Positions 17,105 through 24,227 of a DNA stretch of 64,000 bases are shown here, piece by piece. Position 1 is the first letter of the stretch. Every line of letters begins with the position of its first letter. Both the position numbers and the translations under genes were made by a program. Location of the stretch: positions 81,726 to 145,725 of the forward strand of contig JAFUAB010000018.1 in the NCBI GenBank assembly GCA_017460885.1, read 5' to 3'. The DNA comes from Lachnospiraceae bacterium. Its GTDB lineage: Bacteria; Bacillota; Clostridia; Lachnospirales; Lachnospiraceae. A model generated the notes under the pieces. The model saw only the letters and a list, made by a program, of their open reading frames with translations, ran no database searches and was not told the DNA's origin.

Positions 17105-18211
17105 ATGCCGGATTTTAATTATTCGATCAAAAAGAACAGACTTGCACACTCGTACATGAAGGGGATGATACTTGATCCCGAGACCAGTTCACTGGCATTT
17201 GAACCGGATGTCTCTTTTCACCGCCTGTATGTGACCAAGATCGACAGCGCAGCGGAGGACGGAACATGGGGAAGACTTTCCTTTGCCAGCAGGCTGCAGG
17301 AGACCCAGGTTCTGTATGTATACGCCATGGCCAGGGATATCGATACGATCTATGATGCCAACGGTACCTATGAGATCGAGACCCTGCTGATGGATCCCGA
17401 TTATCCCGATGAAGAGAAAAAGAAATTATTTCATAACGGCGGAGGCGAGCGTTATGTCGGAAAAAATGATATACTTCTATATGGGCTGCACGGAAGATAT
17501 CTGTTTCTGTGCATAGAGATCGTAGGTACCGGCGAGGGAGGATTATCCCGGATACGTGTGGACAGGGTTGGTGACAACTTTATGGATACCTTCCCGGCGG
17601 TGTATCGTGAAAGAAACGGTTTCTTCCACAGGTTCATATCCATATTCTCATCCATCTATAACGATATGGAGCATGAGATAGACAGACTGCCGGAGCTGCT
17701 GGATCCGGATACATGTCCGGCGGCGTGTCTGCCGGTGTATGCGTCCTGGCTGGGCATAGATCTGTCGGGAGACTTTCTTTCCGAGGAGTCCATGAGAACC
17801 TTTGTCAAGGAGGCCTACAATTTAAACAGGATAAAAGGTACGCGCCGCTGCCTCGAGAGAGTGCTTGAGATCGTTCTGGATGAGCATGTGATCATCCTGG
17901 AGCAGAATACGATCAAGGCATATCTGCAGCGCGGCGATATGGTCGGCAGTACCGCTTTGGTACAGTCCAGCATATATGATGTTAACATATTGATCCGCAA
18001 GTCTCTTTCGGAGACCGACAGGCATCAGCTGCTGTATATGCTTAATCAGTTCAAGCCGGTCCGTAGCAGGCTTCATCTGATCCAGCTTAAGGATTCCGCT
18101 GTTCTCGATACGGATATCTATCTGGATATGAACGCAGTCCTTGCCGGAGATACGATAGGCGTATTCGACGAAAACATGGAAATGGATGATCAGATCGTTC
18201 TTGATGACTGA
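17105..18211 (+). CDS. Phage tail protein I family (P2 gpI-like)
   Basis: A 368-residue protein. Residues about 155-290 show the tail protein I pattern: FMDTFPAVYRERNGFFHRF, DMEHEIDRLPELLDPDTCP, LPVYASWLGIDL, FVKEAYNLNRIKGTRRCLER and VILEQNTIKAYLQ. In eCIS this domain is found in the baseplate-to-fibre adaptor (Afp12 region). The N-terminal 150 residues form a separate beta-rich domain (SLAFEPDVSFHRLYVTKID). No tail-fibre gene follows; the next genes are regulatory, which is unusual for an extracellular CIS. Confidence 0.8.
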   Translation: MPDFNYSIKKNRLAHSYMKGMILDPETSSLAFEPDVSFHRLYVTKIDSAAEDGTWGRLSFASRLQETQVLYVYAMARDIDTIYDANGTYEIETLLMDPDYPDEEKKKLFHNGGGERYVGKNDILLYGLHGRYLFLCIEIVGTGEGGLSRIRVDRVGDNFMDTFPAVYRERNGFFHRFISIFSSIYNDMEHEIDRLPELLDPDTCPAACLPVYASWLGIDLSGDFLSEESMRTFVKEAYNLNRIKGTRRCLERVLEIVLDEHVIILEQNTIKAYLQRGDMVGSTALVQSSIYDVNILIRKSLSETDRHQLLYMLNQFKPVRSRLHLIQLKDSAVLDTDIYLDMNAVLAGDTIGVFDENMEMDDQIVLDD

Positions 18212-18255
18212 TATTGTCTTTAAGAGAAAAAGAGACAGAGAGGAGTAAAACTATT

Positions 18256-18555
18256 ATGACAGTTAATGAGATCCGGACAGAGCAATCTATCCAGCTGGAT
18301 GTGGAGGGCAAGGTAGACACGGTCACCGCTCCCGAGCTTCAGAATGCGATCCTTAAAGCATTCCAGAAGAGTTCAAATGTTATTCTTAATATCAATGAGG
18401 TATCATATATGTCCAGTGCCGGCTTAAGGGCACTGCTGCTTGGACAGAAGACTGCCCAGAGCAAGGGAGGCTCCTTTAAGGTAGTCAACGTACAGGATAC
18501 GGTCATGCAGGTACTTAATATGTCCGGCTTTGCCAAGATTTTGAATATTTCATAA
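18256..18555 (+). CDS. STAS anti-sigma factor antagonist (SpoIIAA/RsbV-like)
   Basis: A 99-residue STAS-domain protein. Start ATG 18256 is chosen because AGAGGAG (18239-18245) lies just upstream; an upstream in-frame TTG at 18214 has none. The pattern VEGKVDTVTAPELQNAI, ILNINEVSYMSSAGLRALL and GGSFKVVNVQDTV is that of anti-sigma antagonists; the SSAGLR serine is the expected phosphorylation site. These proteins bind a kinase-type anti-sigma factor and free its partner in the dephosphorylated state. The next gene encodes an RsbW-like domain, so a partner-switching pair sits at the end of the CIS structural operon. Confidence 0.88.
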   Translation: MTVNEIRTEQSIQLDVEGKVDTVTAPELQNAILKAFQKSSNVILNINEVSYMSSAGLRALLLGQKTAQSKGGSFKVVNVQDTVMQVLNMSGFAKILNIS

Positions 18556-18562
18556 AAGACTG

Positions 18563-19753
18563 ATGATCGAATTTCAACACATTGACAAATATTACGAATC
18601 GACCCGGACCACGGTTTTTAAGGATTTCAACGCCACCATAGAACACGGGGAATTCGTGATGATAACAGGAGATAACGGCAGCGGTAAGACAACGCTGATC
18701 CGTATGCTCCTCAAGGAAGTGGAACCGGACGCGGGTAAGATCTATGTGCGTGAGAGGGATATCGGACGGCTGACCCCCGAAAAGATCCCTTATTACAGAA
18801 GAAATATCGGAGTGATATTTCAGGACTTCCGGCTGATACCGGATCTGGATGCATACCATAATATCAAGCTGGCACCGATCGCGGTCGGCGGAAGCTGGAA
18901 AAATACTCCCGTACGTATCGGCAATATCATGAAGATGATGGGGATATCCCATCTGCGTGGCAAGAAGCCTGTAGAGATGTCCGGCGGGGAGCAGCAGAAG
19001 ATCTGTCTTGCCAGGGCAATCGTCAATAATCCCCAGATACTGCTGGCAGATGAACCCACGGCCAACCTTGATCCCGACAGTACCGAGGAGATCCTGAAGC
19101 TGTTCAGGATAATAAATGGACAGGGGACTACCATAGTGATGGCGACCCACGATCCTATATTTCTTGCGTGTGAGGATGTGCGCAGGATCGAACTGGAGCC
19201 CAGTGTATCCGATGTGGATACCACGGAGCTGTTTTCCGATGAACCGCTGAATATGTACGATCGTGTTGAGAGACATGTGGAAGATTTCATCGAAAAGAAC
19301 CGACAGGCAAAAACAACTAATTCTGATGAAAGGGAAAGTAGTATGCAGGAACTAAAACTTGAAGCAAGCGATGAGACAATGCTTGAAGTACAGGAATCCG
19401 TAAAAAACTTTCTAAGTAACCTTGATTGTCCCGAAGATCTGATGACGATGATACTCATCGCCGTAGAAGAGATATATGTTAATATTGCGCACTATGCATA
19501 CGGCGGAAATACCGGAGAAGCAGTGGTTCAGATGGATCTGGAGAGATATCCGGACAAGCTCAAGCTTGTATTCCAGGATCACGGTATTCCCTATAATCCG
19601 CTGGAAAAGGAGGATCCTGATGTGAATCTTCCTGCAGATGAACGTCCCATCGGGGGATTGGGGATATATATGGCCAAGGAGATAATGGATAAGATGGAAT
19701 ACAGGTATGAGAACAATACCAACATCCTGACGGTGGAGAAGCTGATCAATTAA
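18563..19753 (+). CDS. FtsE-like ABC ATPase fused to RsbW-like kinase domain
   Basis: A 396-residue fusion. Residues 1-225 are an ABC ATPase of FtsE type: Walker A GDNGSGKT (36-43), Q-loop FQDF, signature MSGGEQQK, Walker B ILLADEP, and H-loop THD. Residues about 261-396 are a GHKL domain of the SpoIIAB/RsbW type: N-box VEEIYVNIAHYAY, G1 DHGIPYNP, G2 GGLGIYMAKE. An in-frame ATG at 19343 with AAAGGG (19329-19334) 8 bases upstream marks exactly the start of the RsbW part, so a free 136-residue kinase could also be made. No FtsX-like permease is nearby. Together with the STAS protein it may regulate CIS expression or couple ATP-driven membrane events to partner switching (inference). Confidence 0.85.
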   Translation: MIEFQHIDKYYESTRTTVFKDFNATIEHGEFVMITGDNGSGKTTLIRMLLKEVEPDAGKIYVRERDIGRLTPEKIPYYRRNIGVIFQDFRLIPDLDAYHNIKLAPIAVGGSWKNTPVRIGNIMKMMGISHLRGKKPVEMSGGEQQKICLARAIVNNPQILLADEPTANLDPDSTEEILKLFRIINGQGTTIVMATHDPIFLACEDVRRIELEPSVSDVDTTELFSDEPLNMYDRVERHVEDFIEKNRQAKTTNSDERESSMQELKLEASDETMLEVQESVKNFLSNLDCPEDLMTMILIAVEEIYVNIAHYAYGGNTGEAVVQMDLERYPDKLKLVFQDHGIPYNPLEKEDPDVNLPADERPIGGLGIYMAKEIMDKMEYRYENNTNILTVEKLIN

Positions 19754-19764
19754 GAATCAGCCGC

Positions 19765-19785
19765 CGCAATCCCGAAGGGATTGCG
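19765..19785. terminator. Perfect 9-bp hairpin between convergent genes
   Basis: CGCAATCCC (19765-19773) pairs with GGGATTGCG (19777-19785) around a GAA loop, between the ends of the + strand gene (19753) and the - strand gene (19812). There is no T-tract on either side, so it is a candidate bidirectional terminator or 3' end stabiliser. Confidence 0.5.
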
Positions 19786-19811
19786 TATCGCAGATCCGAT
19801 CCCTGCGGATA

Positions 19812-20378
19812 TCACGGAGCGATCGGCGGAGTAATACTTTTAAGCTCCTCGGGATAATCCTCCGGAGCGATCTCGGTAAGATCAAGGTAGCCGTTATAGC
19901 AGTAGCCGATGGTCTGACCGGCATTATCGGCTCTTAAATATGACCATTCATCTCCGAGGGTGATGATGATTCCGGTAGTTCCCTTGGGAAGCCATTCGAT
20001 GATATCGTAGTTGAGTCCCGGACCCGTCCGGACATGAAGCCTTTGGATCTTGGTAATGGTGGTGAAACGATAGTAATGAACCTCTTCCTCTTCGGAAGCC
20101 TCACCTACCAGCTCCTCATAGGAGGGAAGTTCACCGAGATCGGAATCCGTAAGGGCTGAATAATCGGAAACGTCTATATCAGCGGAGTCTGCAGAGATGG
20201 GAAGATCGATCTGACCTACAACGGTAGATGCGACAGCATTTCTGTCTTCATCATCGGAATAGGATGGTTTCATTCTTAAACCGCCATGTGTACTGATGAT
20301 CAGGACAGTAGCCAGTATATAGAAGATAACAAGCAGAAGTATCCACCAGTATTTTTTGATCATTGATAATACATTCAT
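19812..20378 (-). CDS. Membrane-anchored SH3-domain protein 1
   Basis: A 188-residue type II membrane protein: short cytoplasmic KK-containing start, one membrane helix (residues about 10-30, WILLLVIFYILATVLII), an acidic linker (35-105), then a bacterial SH3 domain (about 108-170) with the typical LHVRTGPGLNYDIIEWLPKG segment and WSYLRAD strand. It ends with LTEIAPEDYPEELKSI, a tail also found in the proteins at 41458 and 51332. Bacterial SH3 domains usually bind cell-wall peptides. It lies 44 bases after the upstream kinase-like gene on the same strand, so both are probably co-transcribed; its own start has no obvious ribosome binding site. Confidence 0.8.
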   Translation of the reverse strand: MNVLSMIKKYWWILLLVIFYILATVLIISTHGGLRMKPSYSDDEDRNAVASTVVGQIDLPISADSADIDVSDYSALTDSDLGELPSYEELVGEASEEEEVHYYRFTTITKIQRLHVRTGPGLNYDIIEWLPKGTTGIIITLGDEWSYLRADNAGQTIGYCYNGYLDLTEIAPEDYPEELKSITPPIAP

Positions 20379-20422
20379 ATTGTTTGATTAATCTCGCTTA
20401 TGATGAGTGAAAGGTTTGCGCA

Positions 20423-21304
20423 TCAGGTAGTGGGGAGCTGGATATAGATACCCATTCCCTTGCCGGGAGTACTTTTGGCATAAATGGTTCCGCCGTAATA
20501 CTCGACGATAGCCTTGGCCTGATAGAGTCCAAGACCGTTTCCGCTGATGCGGTTGCTGCCCTGATAATTCAGTTCAAATATATGCTTCGTCTCATCCTCG
20601 GCCAGCCCATCGCCGGTATCCTTGCATACCACGAAGATATCGTCACCGATGGAAGAGATGGTGATGACCAGTGATCCGAGTCGGTTCATGTATTTGATGG
20701 AATTATCAACTATGTTGCGGAACAGAATGCGGAGCATATTCGGATCAGCCTTGACCAGCAGATCCTCTTCGCCCTCGCTGATCATTATATTTACGCCGGC
20801 CTTGATGGCATCATCATGAAACTCCCTGCCGACGCTCCTGGCTATATCGATCACGTTGACCGTAGCGCTTTCGGCGCGGTCGGGCAGCATTTCGGGCAGG
20901 ATACTTGCAGAGAGTTCGGCGGCGGGAGCTGCACTCTGCTCGGCAGCGGCGATATGGGCTGCGTCCAGATCAGCCTTGAGCTTTTCTTTATCCAGAAGCG
21001 CTGCCTTGAGTTCGTCCTCCTTCTGGTTGATCACATTGGCCTTTTCGGCAAGACGGCTGCGGAGATCATCTGCCTCGGACTTCCATTCCTCCTTGACGGA
21101 GACGAGACGTTCCTCCAGCTCTTCAAGTTCATCCGTGGGCCGGTTGTTAGCCTGGAAACAAACAAAGGCAAACAGCAGAAGAGCTGCGCTGTGCAGTATG
21201 AAACCGATGAGCAGGAGCCACATATCATATCTCAGAAAGGCATATAATGTGAACGCGTAAAAACCTGAAGCAATGACGAGCAGTATTTTTTGAAGACGTG
21301 ACAT
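20423..21304 (-). CDS. Membrane GHKL (histidine-kinase-like) ATPase
   Basis: A 293-residue protein. Start ATG 21304 has AGGAG about 9 bases upstream; an earlier in-frame ATG further upstream would run through the divergent operon and is rejected. Two membrane helices (about 7-25 and 28-50) are followed by a coiled coil (about 57-110) and a HATPase_c domain: N-box FRNIVDNSIKYMNRLG, G1 DTGDGLAEDE, F-box HIFELNYQG, G2 GNGLGLYQAKAIVEYYGG. A DHp domain with the usual HE/D-x-R/T-P motif is not visible, and no response regulator is adjacent. It could be an unconventional sensor kinase or an anti-sigma type kinase acting on the STAS protein. Confidence 0.82.
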   Translation of the reverse strand: MSRLQKILLVIASGFYAFTLYAFLRYDMWLLLIGFILHSAALLLFAFVCFQANNRPTDELEELEERLVSVKEEWKSEADDLRSRLAEKANVINQKEDELKAALLDKEKLKADLDAAHIAAAEQSAAPAAELSASILPEMLPDRAESATVNVIDIARSVGREFHDDAIKAGVNIMISEGEEDLLVKADPNMLRILFRNIVDNSIKYMNRLGSLVITISSIGDDIFVVCKDTGDGLAEDETKHIFELNYQGSNRISGNGLGLYQAKAIVEYYGGTIYAKSTPGKGMGIYIQLPTT

Positions 21305-21445
21305 TTTGAAAAACTCCTTTAAAAAGAATGGCAAATATGTTATAATGTATCTTTTGCCTTCTTTAGAAGAATAACATAAATCGAAATCGTATGCAACTAA
21401 AATTTTACATAAATTAAGGAAGAAATCGGGGGAAATAAATAATCC

Positions 21446-21757
21446 ATGAAGCTTACAGAACGTGTATTGATGGATCGGAAGACCCAGGAAAGAGAGAAGA
21501 AACGGAAGTTCAACTTCTGGGAGGACGAGGCGGATGCCATGGGCTACGCCTACGAGAAGGCTCCCGGGATCCGGTTCATAAATGCGGAAAAGAGCGTATT
21601 CGATAATAAGGATGACACATCCATCAACACGGCCCCCAGCGTGTTCGACAGGACAGCGATATTCCGGACGAATATGAACAACGGGATCAATAACGACAAT
21701 AATAATAACAATTTTAGTAACAATTTTAATAACAATAACGGCTTTAACAGGCAGTAA
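21446..21757 (+). CDS. Small hypothetical protein with Asn-rich tail
   Basis: A 103-residue protein with a charged N-terminal half (MKLTERVLMDRKTQEREKKR) and a C-terminal 30-residue Asn/Gly/Phe tract. No known domain. It is the first gene of the operon divergent from the kinase-like gene and its stop overlaps the AAAGGAGG site of the AAA+ gene that follows, so the two are tightly linked. The Asn-rich end looks disordered. A role as adaptor of the AAA+ protein is only a guess from position. Confidence 0.6.
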   Translation: MKLTERVLMDRKTQEREKKRKFNFWEDEADAMGYAYEKAPGIRFINAEKSVFDNKDDTSINTAPSVFDRTAIFRTNMNNGINNDNNNNNFSNNFNNNNGFNRQ

Positions 21758-21772
21758 AGGAGGAATTCTGTT

Positions 21773-24223
21773 TTGGCTAAACCATTTACAAGCTATGACG
21801 AATACATGAGTAACATCTTCGACTGCGTGAACCGCTGTCTGCATGTTTACCTCGAGGATATGAAGCTGATGTTCTCCAACGGACAGGGCGGATACAAGAG
21901 CGTGCTCTACCCCGACCTGGAGATCGCCAGTGATGCGGCGAGAGAACAGGTTCAGCGTTTCAGCCGTGAACTCGGAGAGGACGATACTTCCGAAGCTTCC
22001 GAAGACGGAGAGGGTGCGGAGGACGCAGAGGGCAAAGAAACCTCTTCGGCCGAGGAAGAGCCCGAGGAGGAGTTTACGGACCTGGAGAGCGATCTGCTGG
22101 ACATGCTGGACTTCTTCGTTGCCAAGGAGAACGATTCTTCGGAGGAGGACGAGGGTGATACCAACCTGCTGGATCTTTTCGGCGGCTTCTCATCACCCGA
22201 TGAAGGAAGCGGAGGCGGAGGCAGGGATTCTGAGCCTCAGGTCAAGATAGACCGCCTGGATGTGACCGTGCGTATACAGGAGATCCAGGAAAGAGCCGAA
22301 GCTACTGCAGCAGCCGGCATTTTCATGCCATTTTATGAACTATGTCACAAAATGGGCTTTGATCCCTTTACAGTATTCTGTTTTGCCTGCGGCGTCCTGT
22401 CCTCTACACAGACCGATTACGCCGGCATTTTCCAGAATGTAAACGAGAACGGAAACCTGTCCTCACCTACCATAGAGTCGGCGGGCAAGCTGTATTTCGG
22501 CAAGAAGTATTCCATCACCGGTGCTTACGGTGATATGTCGGTCTGCCTCGAGCAGCTGCTGCCGGTGCTTGACCTGCATGTGGTTCCTTCCATGCCCTTC
22601 TCAACGGTTGTTTCACCCGATAAGCGTATCATAGACTACCTCTTCGGACGCGACCGCATGAAGATAGATGAGAACTATATCAGATTTATGCGTACCCTGA
22701 CCAAGGAGGGAGAGGAGCTGGATCAGATCCTCTGCAACGAGAATGTCCTTGAGGCCATGAAGATCGCCTACGATGAGGGCAGCCGCATCTTCTCATATCA
22801 CGGAGACGAGGGTTCGGGACGAAAGTTCTTCGTCCGTCAGTTCTGTAAGGAAAAGGAACTGCGTGCCATCAGCGTCAACTGCAAGAAGCTCTTTGTATAC
22901 GATTATGCCTATGTTGAAAAGGCGATCTGGGCGGCCACCAGGGAATGTATCCTGACCGACGGCTGCTGTGTACTGGAGGAGCTCAGTTATCGCGAAGAGG
23001 AAAAGGAAAAGTTCTTCGGATACATGGATCTTTTCTTTACCAAGCTGACCGAAAAGGGAATAACGGTGTTCGCCAATTCCAAGGAGACCATCAATTTCAA
23101 GGAGATCACCAAGGAGCAGATCACGTTGCTCGAGCTGCCGGCCCCGGATATCGACGGCAGAGTGGCCTGCTGGAACTATTACGCCAAGGGCTACACCTTC
23201 GGGGATGATGTGGACTTCTTTGAGATGGCCACCAAGTTCCTGTTCACTCCCGGCAAGATAAAGGACGCCGTGCACTACGGACGATCCCTGGCTGTCATGG
23301 ACAGGACCGAGAGCATCAACCGTGCGACGCTGTTTAAGAGCTGTAATGCGCAGATGTCATCCGAGCTTTCACAGAAGGCCACCAGAGTCGAGGCCAAGTT
23401 CGGATTCGAGGACATCGTTATGAATGCCGACCAGCGTGAAGCCATAGGACATGCGATCGAGCAGATGAACAACAAGAAGCAGGTCTACGAAGACTGGAAC
23501 TATATGAAGAAGTACCCATACGGACGCGGACTGACGGTTCTGCTCTACGGTGCACCCGGTACCGGTAAGTCCATGATGGCCCAGGTTCTTGCGCACGAGC
23601 TGAACCTGGAGCTGTACAGAGTAGATATTTCGAAGGTTGTAGATAAATACGTCGGTGAGACGGAGAAATCCCTTTCGATGATCTTTCGTGAGGCCAAGAA
23701 GTGTAACGTCGTACTGTTTTTCGACGAGTGCGATACCATATTCGCGAAGCGTGCCGACGACGGCGGATCCAACCAGGCCAGCGCCAACAACAAGACGGCA
23801 TTGCTGCTTCAGGAAATGGAGGCCTACGACGGTGTCTGCGTACTGGCTACGAACTACAAGCATAACATCGACCCCGCGTTCTTCCGTCGTATGAAATACA
23901 TCGTGGAGTTCCAGTTCCCGAATACAGATACGAGAGAGATGCTCTGGACTACCACGGTTCCCAAGACTACGCCCCTCGCAGAGGATGTGGACTTCCGCTT
24001 CATCGCAGAGAAGTTCGAGTTTGCCGGAGGTAATATCAAGAACTGCGTGCTGAATGCCGCCTTCCTGGCAGCAGAGGATGAGACTGCCGAGGGCAAGGTC
24101 TGGATGAGGCATTACCTCAAGGCGATCCAGTACGAATTCGTTAAGGTAGGACGCGTATTTACCCGTGCGGACTTTGAACCTTATGCAGACATGATATTCG
24201 GAGAAGAACCTTCGAGATACTGA
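21773..24223 (+). CDS. Afp15-like AAA+ ATPase 1
   Basis: An 816-residue protein starting at TTG 21773 with AAAGGAGG (21756-21763) 9 bases upstream. The N-terminus (1-160) includes an acidic disordered stretch (about 75-160). A first, degenerate P-loop GDEGSGRKF (from 344) lacks the Lys-Thr/Ser pair. The C-terminal AAA+ module is complete: Walker A GAPGTGKS (593-600), pore-type KYVGETEKSL, Walker B VVLFFDECDTIF, sensor-1 VLATN and arginine finger region FFRRMKY. Afp15/PVC15 ATPases are conserved in eCIS and needed for particle assembly. This is the first of three paralogues in the window and the most divergent in the catalytic region (DECD instead of DEAD). Confidence 0.85.
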   Translation: MAKPFTSYDEYMSNIFDCVNRCLHVYLEDMKLMFSNGQGGYKSVLYPDLEIASDAAREQVQRFSRELGEDDTSEASEDGEGAEDAEGKETSSAEEEPEEEFTDLESDLLDMLDFFVAKENDSSEEDEGDTNLLDLFGGFSSPDEGSGGGGRDSEPQVKIDRLDVTVRIQEIQERAEATAAAGIFMPFYELCHKMGFDPFTVFCFACGVLSSTQTDYAGIFQNVNENGNLSSPTIESAGKLYFGKKYSITGAYGDMSVCLEQLLPVLDLHVVPSMPFSTVVSPDKRIIDYLFGRDRMKIDENYIRFMRTLTKEGEELDQILCNENVLEAMKIAYDEGSRIFSYHGDEGSGRKFFVRQFCKEKELRAISVNCKKLFVYDYAYVEKAIWAATRECILTDGCCVLEELSYREEEKEKFFGYMDLFFTKLTEKGITVFANSKETINFKEITKEQITLLELPAPDIDGRVACWNYYAKGYTFGDDVDFFEMATKFLFTPGKIKDAVHYGRSLAVMDRTESINRATLFKSCNAQMSSELSQKATRVEAKFGFEDIVMNADQREAIGHAIEQMNNKKQVYEDWNYMKKYPYGRGLTVLLYGAPGTGKSMMAQVLAHELNLELYRVDISKVVDKYVGETEKSLSMIFREAKKCNVVLFFDECDTIFAKRADDGGSNQASANNKTALLLQEMEAYDGVCVLATNYKHNIDPAFFRRMKYIVEFQFPNTDTREMLWTTTVPKTTPLAEDVDFRFIAEKFEFAGGNIKNCVLNAAFLAAEDETAEGKVWMRHYLKAIQYEFVKVGRVFTRADFEPYADMIFGEEPSRY

Positions 24224-24227
24224 GTAA

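Noticed and set aside
2-18211. Prophage tail module
   Set aside because: No capsid, portal, terminase, integrase, holin or lysin in 59 kb; AAA+ Afp15-like genes and CIS_tube proteins point to a CIS.
2-18211. Type VI secretion system
   Set aside because: Single-gene sheath of phage type, separate hub and spike genes, gp6 and tail protein I present, and no TssJLM-type membrane complex.
23549-24223. FtsH-type protease identity for AAA+ gene 1
   Set aside because: No HExxH zinc-protease motif and no N-terminal membrane helices; the Afp15-like architecture fits better.
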